DNA of 11,736 bases from Thermoplasmata archaeon (GCA_023136815.1 JAGLQM010000013.1:1-11736); one strand, 5' to 3'. Shown: positions 1-8,000, counted from the stretch's first letter. The notes: a model not told the origin generated them from the sequence alone. Made by a program: numbers and translations.

Positions 1-28
1 TTGTCAAATTTGCGTAATCTTCGTAGCT

Positions 29-79
29 CATAATCTAAAACCAAAGAGATTATGGGCGTCAACATTTTATCCCATAATC
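29..79. promoter_or_regulatory. Triple CATAATC inverted-repeat cluster upstream of glyA
   Basis: Three copies of one motif alternate in orientation. CATAATCT at 29-36 is the exact reverse complement of AGATTATG at 47-54. GATTATGGG at 48-56 is the exact reverse complement of CCCATAATC at 71-79. The arrangement could be an operator, or the second pair could form a 9-bp RNA hairpin with a 14-base loop 12 bases ahead of the glyA ribosome binding site. The copy at 29-36 overlaps an AT-rich stretch that could itself be the TATA element. Function is inferred. Confidence 0.45.
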
Positions 80-100
80 CTATATTGGCATGGTGAACCT

Positions 101-1387
101 ATGAGCGACATGCGGAATGAGGCAAATTACATTGTAGAGCAAATTGACAAGCACCATGACTGGTTTGGTAAATCCCTGCCGATGATTGCATCAGAGAATT
201 TGATCAGCCCGCTGGCCAGAGAAATGCTGGTCTCGGATTTCCATGACAGGTATGCCGAGGGACTGCCTGGCGACCGGTACTATCATGGTAATATCTATGT
301 GGATAAAGTAGAAACAAGAGCCACAGAACTGGCTAAAAAGCTTTTCAATTGCGACTATGCAGATACAAGACCTACTTCAGGCACAGTGGCCAATATAGCG
401 GTTTTAAAGGCACTGGGAAAGCACGGAGATCCAATCACCCATTGTGCGCTTTCAGACGGTGCACACATCAGCACCGCCAAGTTCGGCGCAGTAGGAATTC
501 GCGGACTGGTAAGTCACACTTATCCATTTGATACTCATGAAATGAACATTGATGTTGATGCTGCAAAGCGCACCATTCTCGAGGTCAAGCCCAAAATCGC
601 ACTTTTCGGCAGGTCAGTATTCCTTTTCCCTGCTCCGATTGCAGAGCTTCGGGACGTATTAGAAGAGGTTGGCTGCCCGGTCTGGTATGATGCGGCACAT
701 GTTCTGGGCCTCATTGCCGGAGGTAAATTTCAGGATCCGCTCCGGGAAGGTGCCCACGTAATCAGCGGTTCAACCCACAAGACTTTTCCCGGGCCGCAGC
801 ATGGGATAATAGTAGCAAATCCAAAAGACGACAAGATGGCCAGGAAGCTCAGTAGTGGCGTATTCCCAGGTGTAACAAGCAATCATCATCTTCATGCAAT
901 GGCAGCACTTGGGATTTCCCTGACCGAACATATAGAGTTTGGTGCAGATTATTCAGATCAGATAATTCGGAATGCCCAGGCACTTGGTCAGGCACTTTAT
1001 GAGAGAGGAATAGAGATTCTTTGCGAGCACAAGGGTTTCACAGCCTCTCATGTACTGGCCTTGGACGTTGAGGAACATGGTGGCGGGGCACTGGGCTCAC
1101 AGCTTCTGGAGGATTCAAACATAATAGCCAATATGAACATGCTGCCAAGGGACACAAAACCAAAGAGTCCCAGCGGCATAAGATTAGGCAGCCAGGAACT
1201 TACCAGACTGGGCATGAAGGAAAGCCATATGTCCGAGGTTGCCGAACTTATTAAGAGAATAATCGTGGACAAGGAGCCCACAGAAAAAGTCAAACAGGAT
1301 GTCATCCAGCTGAAGAAGGATTTCAATACCATCCATTACTGCTTCAATGAGGGACATCCGGCATATGAGCGATTCAAGTTAGTATAG
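101..1387 (+). CDS. glyA: Serine hydroxymethyltransferase, archaeal type
   Basis: This cytosolic PLP enzyme interconverts serine and glycine, moving the one-carbon unit to a folate or archaeal pterin carrier. The sequence shows the SHMT hallmarks: MIASEN near residues 28-33, YAEGLPGDRYYHG at 51-63, YDAAH at 196-200 (Asp197 should contact the PLP ring nitrogen), and STHKTFPGP at 224-232 with Lys227 as the Schiff-base lysine. SGIRLG at 358-363 supplies the substrate-carboxylate arginine, Arg361. Length (428 residues) is full for the family. The ATG at 101 is preceded by GGTGA at 92-96, a good match to the anti-Shine-Dalgarno. Which pterin it uses cannot be told from sequence alone. It appears to be transcribed alone: the next gene starts about 150 bases on with its own promoter-like element. 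The upstream region carries three related CATAATC half-sites. Confidence 0.97.
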   Translation: MSDMRNEANYIVEQIDKHHDWFGKSLPMIASENLISPLAREMLVSDFHDRYAEGLPGDRYYHGNIYVDKVETRATELAKKLFNCDYADTRPTSGTVANIAVLKALGKHGDPITHCALSDGAHISTAKFGAVGIRGLVSHTYPFDTHEMNIDVDAAKRTILEVKPKIALFGRSVFLFPAPIAELRDVLEEVGCPVWYDAAHVLGLIAGGKFQDPLREGAHVISGSTHKTFPGPQHGIIVANPKDDKMARKLSSGVFPGVTSNHHLHAMAALGISLTEHIEFGADYSDQIIRNAQALGQALYERGIEILCEHKGFTASHVLALDVEEHGGGALGSQLLEDSNIIANMNMLPRDTKPKSPSGIRLGSQELTRLGMKESHMSEVAELIKRIIVDKEPTEKVKQDVIQLKKDFNTIHYCFNEGHPAYERFKLV

Positions 1388-1466
1388 GCAATCTGCCTAT
1401 CTTACACCCTCTGTTATCTGGAAGCGGTTCACGATGTGGGTTGATACTACACCTTGCTCAAAATCC

Positions 1467-1482
1467 CGAAAGGCTTATTAAG
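1467..1482 (+). promoter_or_regulatory. BRE/TATA-like promoter of the coiled-coil gene
   Basis: CGAAAG followed by GCTTATTAAG resembles an archaeal BRE plus TATA box. The centre lies near 1476, which would put transcription start near 1502 and give a leader of about 34 bases containing the GGTGA at 1526-1530. The same CGAAAGG string precedes a TATA-like element on the minus strand at 4646-4652. Position and sequence fit; no direct evidence of activity. Confidence 0.4.
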
Positions 1483-1535
1483 AGGCCTCCCTTTTGGCCA
1501 ATCTATTCCAGCATATCTGGCTAATGGTGAATTAA

Positions 1536-2414
1536 GTGGAACTGGTAGACGAACTCATAGAAAAACGGGAGCGACATAATTCCGAGGCTGAGAAACACAA
1601 GCACCTTAGAGACAAGCTTAATGAGCAGACCAAAGAATGGGTCCAGAAAAGAGATGAACTCAACAGCCAGGCCAGGAGTCTTATTGATGTTGCTAACAGT
1701 CACAAGGCCAGACGCAACGAGCTTAACCAGGAAGTCCGGGACACAAAGGTTCATCGTGACGAATGGAACAAGAAGGTTAATGATCTGGCGGAGTTGCTGG
1801 CCAAGAAGAAGCGGGACAAAGAACCAAGAAAGGGTCCAAGTATCCGCCAGCTCAAGAAGAAGCAGAAGACTCTGGAACTGCAGCAGATGACCTCAGTAAT
1901 GAAGCCAGACAAGGAAAGGGAACTTATTGAACAGATAGGCACCCTCAGCAAGGAGGTTAAGGTTCTGGAAAACGATCTGGAAGGTGATGAGGACATCAAG
2001 GATCTTCTTGATAGTGCTACCGAAGCCCGCGAAAAGGCAGAGTATTACCATGCAAAAGTCGAGGAGATGGCCGACTCATCACAGGCAGAGCATGACTCCA
2101 TGATGGGCGTTTACGATAAATCCGATGCAATCCGCAAGGAAGCGGATAAAGCTCAGGAGAACTTCATAAAATGCAAGGTCCAGGCAGACGAAGAGCATCA
2201 GTCCCATATCGAGCTTATTCGCCAGATTCATGATTATGATAAAATGCTGTCTGGCTTGCGGCAAAGGGACTCACCTACCTCATTTGTACCATCTGCTCCA
2301 GGGACGCACAGATCGGATAAAGACGAGGCCAAGGAAATTTATGAACAGTTCAAGAAGGGCGATAAGCTGAGCACCGAAGATCTGATGTTATTGCAAAAAT
2401 CAGGATATTTGTAG
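1536..2414 (+). CDS. Archaeal coiled-coil protein (COG1340-like)
   Basis: This 292-residue, strongly charged protein has heptad-like, Lys/Glu-rich sequence over roughly residues 5-235, so it is expected to form a long cytoplasmic coiled coil with no membrane segment. A mid-protein break near 96-125 (proline/lysine-rich, then QLKKKQKTLELQQMT and EKE-type helix) matches the hairpin arrangement I associate with the archaeal COG1340 coiled-coil family. A Pro/Ser-rich linker (about 246-258) leads to a short C-terminal module ending KGDKLSTEDLMLLQKSGYL, also typical of that family. The molecular role of the family is not established. I see no HAD-type DxDx(T/V) motif, so a phosphatase assignment would not be supported. 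The start is GTG, chosen because GGTGA at 1526-1530 sits five bases upstream. Confidence 0.88.
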   Translation: MELVDELIEKRERHNSEAEKHKHLRDKLNEQTKEWVQKRDELNSQARSLIDVANSHKARRNELNQEVRDTKVHRDEWNKKVNDLAELLAKKKRDKEPRKGPSIRQLKKKQKTLELQQMTSVMKPDKERELIEQIGTLSKEVKVLENDLEGDEDIKDLLDSATEAREKAEYYHAKVEEMADSSQAEHDSMMGVYDKSDAIRKEADKAQENFIKCKVQADEEHQSHIELIRQIHDYDKMLSGLRQRDSPTSFVPSAPGTHRSDKDEAKEIYEQFKKGDKLSTEDLMLLQKSGYL

Positions 2415-2450
2415 ATTAATTCAGTAAGTTGGTTAGACTTATAACATATT

Positions 2451-2483
2451 TTTGACAAAAAGGTTTATACTTTTAATGTCAAA
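2451..2483. terminator. Bidirectional T-rich inverted repeat between convergent genes
   Basis: TTTGACA at 2451-2457 is the exact reverse complement of TGTCAAA at 2477-2483. The + strand has a T-run reaching into the left arm (ATTTTTG), and the minus strand has CTTTTTG. It lies between the ends of the coiled-coil gene (2414) and the ABC operon (2512), so it may terminate transcripts from both sides. Archaeal termination depends mainly on T-runs, so the hairpin itself may be incidental. Confidence 0.4.
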
Positions 2484-2511
2484 CTTGAGTTATAATTTTC
2501 AGAATTAGTGG

Positions 2512-3153
2512 CTACTTTATCATGGCTATCGGATCTTGTCTGGAAGCCATAACAGCAGAACTGTGGGAGCCCATAATTGAAATAATACTTGTTATGATGA
2601 ATGTTATAATAATCACACCAAAACCACTACTGCTCGGAGCAAAGAACATTGCACTGTCTCCACCAAGAAATAATTGATGTAAAAATTGATTACTGACTAT
2701 CAAGCCGCCAAAAAGGCCAACTAACCATGATGATAATGAAACCCAGAGAGTTTCTATAGTATAGATTTTCCCAATTTCACGATTTGTCAGGCCTATTGAT
2801 TTCAATATTCCTATGTCTTTTCGAGATTCCCAGACAGAAGAGCGTATTGTGTTGAAGATTGCGGCTGTTGAGGATATGACTATTAGACCTGCAGCTGTAA
2901 GTAACCACCGTGCCAGAGCCTCGGCCTGATTCACAGATAATCTTACTCTAAAAAATTCATAATTATACGGCAGGATTTCAATTTCACTATTATATAAACC
3001 AAATAATAAAGATAGAATGGTTGTAAGTACAGACACACTAACCGATATTGTAATAATCATCAGTATGTACCTGGCCCAGTAATGTTTTACTCTATTCCCT
3101 ATATAATGGTAAATGCTGAGATCCGAATAGTCTTTTTGTTTATTCTCTCCCAT
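2512..3153 (-). CDS. FtsX-like ABC transporter permease (second subunit)
   Basis: A 213-residue membrane protein with four predicted helices (about 29-52, 83-101, 132-155 and 179-196). Between helices 2 and 3 is the FtsX/LolE/MacB-type cytoplasmic signature, SRKDIGILKSIGLTNREI, which docks onto the ATPase. The loop between helices 1 and 2 is only about 30 residues, so the large extracytoplasmic domain of MacB and LolC/E permeases is missing. The frame is open up to 3252, but I choose ATG at 3153: AGGAG lies nine bases upstream, and starting at 3252 would add about 33 unrelated residues overlapping the ATPase. ATG at 3159 is an alternative. The gene overlaps the end of the ATPase gene, so the two are probably translationally coupled. 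It likely pairs with the permease at 3831-4439. Substrate unknown. Confidence 0.9.
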   Translation of the reverse strand: MGENKQKDYSDLSIYHYIGNRVKHYWARYILMIITISVSVSVLTTILSLLFGLYNSEIEILPYNYEFFRVRLSVNQAEALARWLLTAAGLIVISSTAAIFNTIRSSVWESRKDIGILKSIGLTNREIGKIYTIETLWVSLSSWLVGLFGGLIVSNQFLHQLFLGGDSAMFFAPSSSGFGVIIITFIITSIISIMGSHSSAVMASRQDPIAMIK

Positions 3154-3838
3154 ATACATTTGCTCCTGCATCAATCTCAATGTGCCCATCAAGGATAGAT
3201 ATTTTTTGAACGCCCTCGGCCATAAAAAGTTCAGGATTGTGGGTGGCCACAATAATGGTCTTTCCCTGGGAATTCAGTTCATGTAATATCCTGATAATAA
3301 TTTCTCCATTTTCTGAGTCTAGATTTCCGGTAGGTTCGTCAGCTAATATTATGTCTGGGTCATTTATCAGTGCCCTTGCAATTGCGACTCTCTGTTGTTC
3401 GCCCCCGGATAATTCAGAAGGGAGATGGTCTTTATGAGACGTTAGGCCCATTTCATCCAGTAACTCAAACGCTTTCTTCTGCCGTTTGTCCTGATCCATA
3501 ATTCTTGAAGCGATAATATTTTCAAGTGCAGAGAGTGAGGGGATTAGATTAAAGGCCTGGAACACAAAGCCAATGGTTTCTTTCCTGAGCCTTGATATGC
3601 TGCTATCTCGAAGTTTATAAATCGATTTCCCATTGACAAATACCTCTCCATGCGTGGGCTCCATCAATCCGGCTATAAGATACAAGAGGGTTGATTTTCC
3701 GGATCCACTGGGGCCAGTAATGACAATCATGCTTCCCTGGGGGATGTTTATCGATGCCGAATCTACTGCGGTTAATCCGGTGTTGCCGTCCTTATAAATT
3801 TTCGACACTTCAACCATTTTAATAAAATCATCATTCAT
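3140..3838 (-). CDS. ABC transporter ATP-binding protein, LolD/MacB family
   Basis: This 232-residue cytoplasmic ATPase should drive the two FtsX-type permeases encoded on either side. All catalytic motifs are present: Walker A GPSGSGKST at 42-50 (Lys48), Q-loop Gln94, signature LSGGEQQR at 143-150, Walker B IILADEP at 163-169 with Glu168, D-loop at 171-174 and switch His200. The LSGGEQQRVAIARAL and ADEPTGNLD strings are characteristic of the LolD/MacB/FtsE branch, which works in mechanotransmission or lipoprotein and antimicrobial-peptide export rather than classical import. ATG at 3838 has GGAGG nine bases upstream, within the end of the preceding permease gene, and the two genes overlap by eight bases. 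No membrane-fusion or substrate-binding protein gene is nearby, so the transported or acted-on molecule is unknown. Confidence 0.95.
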   Translation of the reverse strand: MNDDFIKMVEVSKIYKDGNTGLTAVDSASINIPQGSMIVITGPSGSGKSTLLYLIAGLMEPTHGEVFVNGKSIYKLRDSSISRLRKETIGFVFQAFNLIPSLSALENIIASRIMDQDKRQKKAFELLDEMGLTSHKDHLPSELSGGEQQRVAIARALINDPDIILADEPTGNLDSENGEIIIRILHELNSQGKTIIVATHNPELFMAEGVQKISILDGHIEIDAGANVYGRE

Positions 3839-4439
3839 ATTTCAGAACCTCCTCTATAGGAAGATGCCAGAAGAAATAAAACGTAATGTTAGATATTATT
3901 ATGGTTGAAATAAAAATAACCAATAATGGTGAAAGCATCCATACTGTGACAGAAAATGGGGATGCAAAAATCCCAATTTCATGATTAAAATTAATGTCCA
4001 TAATCAACCCAACAAGAATGGAGAGAACAGTGCCAATAAGGAAAGAAACGCTTGCAGGGATTAAATGTTCTGCGAGAGTCAAGTGCAGGAAGTGCTTACG
4101 TTTGAGTCCAATGGCTCTATATATTCCCATATCTTTTCTTCGCTCGGAAATATCCCTTAATATCTGAGTGAATAATGTTACAACAATTATTAGTGACACA
4201 ATCCCAAACAAGGTCCTGGTCCAGCCACCCACCGCTTCAAAAAAGTTCACTCCATTGTCAAAAATTTCCGGCCGCTGAGCCAGCTCATTTTCAATTCCCA
4301 CAGACAAACCAATAAGCAGCGACTGAACAAAAACACAGATAGATAAACAAAAGATTAGAATGTGAATCTGCTTGTTTTTATTTCTTAAATTTGATTTAAT
4401 GAGATTAAATGTGGTTGGATGACTGCTTTCATTAATCAT
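3831..4439 (-). CDS. FtsX-like ABC transporter permease (first subunit)
   Basis: First gene of the ABC operon: 202 residues with four predicted membrane helices (about 27-47, 77-93, 125-146 and 168-192). The coupling signature DISERRKDMGIYRAIGLKR lies between helices 2 and 3, as in FtsX/LolC/MacB permeases. As in its partner, the loop after helix 1 is only about 30 residues, so no extracytoplasmic domain is present. The two permeases are clearly different in sequence, so a heterodimer with an ATPase dimer is the simplest model. The frame can be read from a TTG at 4454, but ATG at 4439 has GGAG nine bases upstream, the spacing used by its neighbours, so I prefer it. The stop overlaps the ATPase start. 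Confidence 0.88.
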   Translation of the reverse strand: MINESSHPTTFNLIKSNLRNKNKQIHILIFCLSICVFVQSLLIGLSVGIENELAQRPEIFDNGVNFFEAVGGWTRTLFGIVSLIIVVTLFTQILRDISERRKDMGIYRAIGLKRKHFLHLTLAEHLIPASVSFLIGTVLSILVGLIMDINFNHEIGIFASPFSVTVWMLSPLLVIFISTIIISNITFYFFWHLPIEEVLKYE

Positions 4440-4447
4440 TAATCTTC

Positions 4448-4478
4448 TCTCCAAACACCAATATTAATCTCCAAACAC
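4448..4478 (-). repeat. 11-bp direct repeats, 20 bp apart, at the ABC operon start
   Basis: On the minus strand GTGTTTGGAGA occurs twice, at 4468-4478 and 4448-4458, exactly 20 bp or about two helical turns apart. The copy nearer the gene contains its GGAG ribosome binding site. The two copies bracket the expected transcription start (near 4465). This could be an operator for a regulator binding the same DNA face, or a duplicated Shine-Dalgarno. Function is inferred. Confidence 0.4.
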
Positions 4479-4483
4479 ATCAT

Positions 4484-4497
4484 CCATAATAAATATT
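4484..4497 (-). promoter_or_regulatory. TATA-like element of the ABC operon
   Basis: On the minus strand AATATTTATTATGG is a TATA-like stretch centred near 4491. Transcription would start near 4465, leaving a leader of about 26 bases before ATG 4439 that includes the GGAG site. Confidence 0.4.
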
Positions 4498-4689
4498 CTG
4501 TCTATAATCGGTTCTAAGCTTGCATTAAGCTTCGACGAATTGAAAAAGGAAGGGAAGGCTAGCTTTAAGTCAGAAGGGATGGGATGCACTCTAACAAACT
4601 AGCCCAAAAATCCCCAGGTTCCCTATATTTAGATTTATATAAATACCTTTCGAATAAGATTTATATACTCATCTCGAAAAATCCAATGC

Positions 4690-4801
4690 CCTATGCTCCC
4701 ATTTTTCGCATTTGCTATTTAAAGGCAAATTTCACTGGCTTCATAAAGTTTAATTTATTAAACCCATTTCATATATCTACTATATAGATACATCTATTTT
4801 T
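4690..4801 (+). ncRNA. Possible small structured RNA (speculative)
   Basis: Downstream of the + strand BRE/TATA candidate are three short perfect stems in a row: ATTTGC/GCAAAT (4710-4715 with 4725-4730), GTTTAA/TTAAAC with a 4-base loop (4748-4753 with 4758-4763), and TATCTA/TAGATA (4774-4779 with 4785-4790). A T-run at 4797-4801 follows. This promoter-stems-T-run order is what a ~110-base RNA gene would show. AT-rich DNA makes such stems by chance, so confidence is low. Confidence 0.18.
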
Positions 4802-4820
4802 GAAAAATAAGAAAGAAATG
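4802..4820 (-). terminator. T-rich terminator after the giant gene and 39-codon ORF
   Basis: The minus strand reads CATTTCTTTCTTATTTTTC, an archaeal-style T-rich termination tract about 40 bases past the stop of the 39-codon ORF. Next to it TATTTTTgAAAAATA (4795-4809) is a perfect palindrome with a one-base centre. Confidence 0.4.
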
Positions 4821-4857
4821 ATGTCAAAATAGGCTTTAACTCCCGCAACTCATACAT

Positions 4858-4977
4858 CTATGCGATAAACTCTCTGGCCACCGCTAAAAAGATGACCGGG
4901 CCAAGTATCAGTATAGGCAGGTTTGCCATCAGTTTTTCGGAAGCTGTTTTCAGTCTCTCTGAATCAAATTTTATCAT
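4858..4977 (-). CDS. Small single-helix membrane protein, 39 residues
   Basis: This short ORF begins 25 bases after the giant gene's stop on the same strand. It encodes a charged amphipathic-looking N-terminus (MIKFDSERLKTASEKLMANL) followed by a hydrophobic stretch from about residue 20 to 35 (PILILGPVIFLAVA), ending REFIA. That is the layout of a one-pass small membrane protein with its N-terminus probably inside. GAGG lies seven bases before the ATG, putting the start in nearly the same Shine-Dalgarno register as the other genes here. It ends before a T-rich terminator, so it could be co-transcribed with the giant gene. I recognise no family. Chance occurrence cannot be excluded at this size. 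Confidence 0.45.
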   Translation of the reverse strand: MIKFDSERLKTASEKLMANLPILILGPVIFLAVAREFIA

Positions 4978-5002
4978 TTATTTCCCTCGGTTCCATGCTA
5001 AT

Positions 5003-8000
5003 CTACCCTTTCTTTCGCTTATACTTTGGTTTCAAGTTTCTAAACAGGATAACAATGAGAAGCATCCCCAGAATGGGAATAATCAGATTATGCATTTCAG
5101 GAATGATTACGATTGTGGTTTCCATGGAATCACCCTTTATCTTCCACCACCAATTACCATCATCATAATAGACCTCTGCCGTGTTGATGAGAACGTCACC
5201 GTTCGGGACCGTGTCACTTACGGTCATGGTTATGGTTATTGTGACACTGTCTCCGCCAGCCAGTGTTCCAAGGCTCCAGGTATCATTATCGTATGTCGGG
5301 GAAGGCGTGGCACTGACAAAGGTCGTGTCTGCAGAATAGAACTCCATAATATAAAGATTATATGCTGCAACTCTCCTGGTGTTGGTCACGGTTATGGTGT
5401 AGGTTATGGTATCTCCTGGGCCTGCGGTTGCAGGTCCGGTCTTTGTAATTGACAGTTTTGGTTTTTGTGCTCTTGTTCCGGTGCTGGTATTAGTGTTGAC
5501 AGCAGTCATCTCAACCGGCTCATCGGAGGCATCATAGGCCCTATTCCAGTCCTCCATACTGGCATAGACAGTGAAATTATTGCCAGTGGCTATTCCCATG
5601 CTAGCCAGATCAATAGCCAGCTCCAATCTGTACCAGTCAATTGCAGAATCAATCTCTCCAATATATGACCAGGGTTCAGAACCCTGTGAAAGGTTAAATT
5701 CGAAGAACTGGCTTGAAACAATTTTATTGTGTTTTCCTGTGACCTGGGCTACATAATCTATTCCCAGAGCACCGTAAACATTGGTGCCGGTTCGAAAATC
5801 ATCATCGGCATCGATCATCACATAGGCAGAATCATAGCCAAATGCCTCAACATGGCCAATAGGGCCAACATATATTGATACAAATGCATCTGCCCAGTTT
5901 ACCGGGAAGTTAGAGGGAACCGTCGTGTTAAGCCAGTTATCTGTTCCGCCCCTGGGATATTCTGCTGTTCCATCGCCATCCCAGTCTCCATTGGAATCTG
6001 TGTTGTTAACGCCGTCATTATCAAAGTCAAATGGCATGGGGTCAAGGATGTCTGGTACCCTGTCCAGGTCCGAATCATGGGTATTGTTTATCGGGGTCGA
6101 TGTCTCGGACGGTCTTGTTCTGTAGATCGGAATATCCTCTCCGCCCAGTATTGTTCCGCCAACCGACAGGAAGACAAACAAATCTCCATCAGCACATGCC
6201 CGGAGGTCGGCCAGATCCACATTTTTATTCACCAAATCCGGGTTCTGTACCTGGAAGAATATATCGTTTGAGGCATCAACGTTCCTGGGTATGCTGGCCC
6301 AGTCCCCGAACGCCCCATCAATGCTTATTCCCGAAGGGCTGCCAACATAATGCAGCATAGTGTTCATGTTCCTTGCATATGCCAGTGAACCACCTGTGGT
6401 GACATTGACAAGCTTGATTCCCAGGGTTTCGCTGGTGGCATTGGCATCAAGGTCAAGGGTGAGCCAGAAGTCCCGGGTCCTGTTCAGTGGAATGCCCAAC
6501 GGGGAATTGAGAATGAAAGAGAATTCAGAAGCAGAGGTTTCAATAATTCTTCCATCGAGCGGCAGGTCTGCACCATTCTGGCCTCCGTCTCCATTTGTGT
6601 CATTGATAATTCTGATATTGGAAACATCGTCAAGCTCAGCAGAACCGGTCATCTGAAAATTGAAACCGGTTATTAGGGTGCTGGCAAGGCGACTTCTTGC
6701 TGTTATGCGTGCCAATGTAACCCCTGGTGAATTAATGTCCAGTACATCGCTTCCTGATGAATAGGATACCACATCAAGTGCCGCTGGCAGTTCAGAAAGC
6801 AGGAAGTCTGTCATATCTGAATGTCCCTCTGAGCTCTGGAGCATGACTATTGCTCTGGGATGTTCTGGAGTAATCTCCATTGTTTTTGGAGGATAGATTC
6901 TGACCTCGATTTCCGAAGTTCCAACAGCTACCGGTGCTGTTCCAAAGACCCTGAAACCATTCCAGTCATCCTGCCTGTAATCATTATCGAAGACAAGGGT
7001 ACTGGCGTGTCTTGCATAATTGTCCCAGCCATAAACATCCGCCGCCATGTCTGCTCCTATGCCTCCCATGGAATAGCCAGTCATTACATCACCATCAAGA
7101 TCCACAAAGACCACGAAACTGTCTACAAATTCATAACTGGTATTGGCGGCAGTTCCCTGAAGGCCAGTCCCTTCAGCTCCCTGAAGGACCGTTCCTTCCA
7201 CGCTTACGTATATACTCAATCGATCTCGTTCGACAAATATCTTGGATTCCAGGATGTTCAAGTCAGCATTATATACCTGATCAAGGGGTGAATCGTAGTA
7301 TGAAGGAATATCATTCCAGTCTGAAAAATTACCATCGATATAGATGGTGCCCATATCCTCCTGGACCATGAGATTGTTCAGCATTGAAAGCATAAGGATG
7401 ACTGTAACGAACATGACCATGGCACTTAGTCGGTAGCGCCACAGAATACGGTCCCGCTGCCTGTGTCTGAGCTTTCGAAGAGAGCCAGCACCGTCCATCA
7501 TACCCTTCCCATTCACCATGCCAAGGCCATTCACGAGTCCACCATTGATCAACCCACCGCTGCCATTGATAAAACCGTTATTCATTCCATTGGTTAAACC
7601 ATTGGTCAAGCCATTTGTAAGTCCATTTATCAGGCCGCCGTCAACGAATCCATTGGTTTTTCCGCGCACATTGTTTATTCCATTTATCTGGCCACTACTA
7701 GATCCATTTGTTCTCCCGCGGCCGTTTGTCAATCCTCGTTGAATAAGCAGGCCATTCACCCTGCCGTTCACACGGCCCTGGCCGTTTGTCAGGCCGATTC
7801 CGATAGTGGATAATCGCAAGTCTGGTTTTGTCCCCTTCCTTAAACCTGCATATGACAATGAGATGGATTTATCAAAGCATTCGACGGCCTCTTCATGGCG
7901 GCCCAGCAGTTCCAATATTTCGCCCTTCTCCTGCCAGAGCGTACCGTCATCCGAATTATCGGCAAGCTTTGCCTCCATCTCTTCCAGACGAGCTTCGGCT

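Larger units (their letters stand above)
4498..4857. other. AT-rich intergenic region with divergent promoter-like elements
   Basis: No convincing protein gene is seen here. On the minus strand CGAAAGG (4646-4652) followed by TTTATATA (4636-4643) is a strong BRE/TATA candidate. Its transcript would start near 4613 and meet CCTTTTTC (4542-4549) after about 70 bases, or read on into the ABC operon. On the + strand CGAATAAG (4651-4658) followed by TTTATATA (4660-4667) is a second candidate, starting near 4690. The 11-mer AGATTTATATA is present at 4631-4641 and 4657-4667. AAGCTT occurs twice near 4516-4532. Confidence 0.4.

Noticed and set aside
1388..1535. Possible tRNA or C/D-box RNA between glyA and the coiled-coil gene
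   Set aside because: No cloverleaf and no paired C (RUGAUGA) and D (CUGA) boxes were found; only the promoter-like element and ribosome binding site stand out.
3154..3252. N-terminal extension of the second ABC permease
   Set aside because: The extra 33 codons overlap the ATPase gene, lack a ribosome binding site at their start and do not resemble a permease N-terminus.
4584..4787. 67-codon + strand ORF in the AT-rich gap
   Set aside because: No ribosome binding site, and its composition follows the AT-rich DNA. It overlaps promoter-like and stem-loop elements, and no domain is recognisable.
4780..4857. 25-residue minus-strand ORF directly after the 39-codon ORF
   Set aside because: No Shine-Dalgarno precedes its ATG, and it runs through the T-rich terminator tract.
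4892..5452. 186-codon + strand ORF opposite the giant gene's end
   Set aside because: It lies antisense to the DUF11 and C-terminal helix of the giant protein and to the 39-codon ORF; its repetitive GYGYG content mirrors the coding strand.
7562..7633. Periodic 12-base DNA repeat as a possible CRISPR or minisatellite
   Set aside because: There are no spacers, and the repeat is in frame and encodes xxNG tetrapeptides inside a long coding frame.
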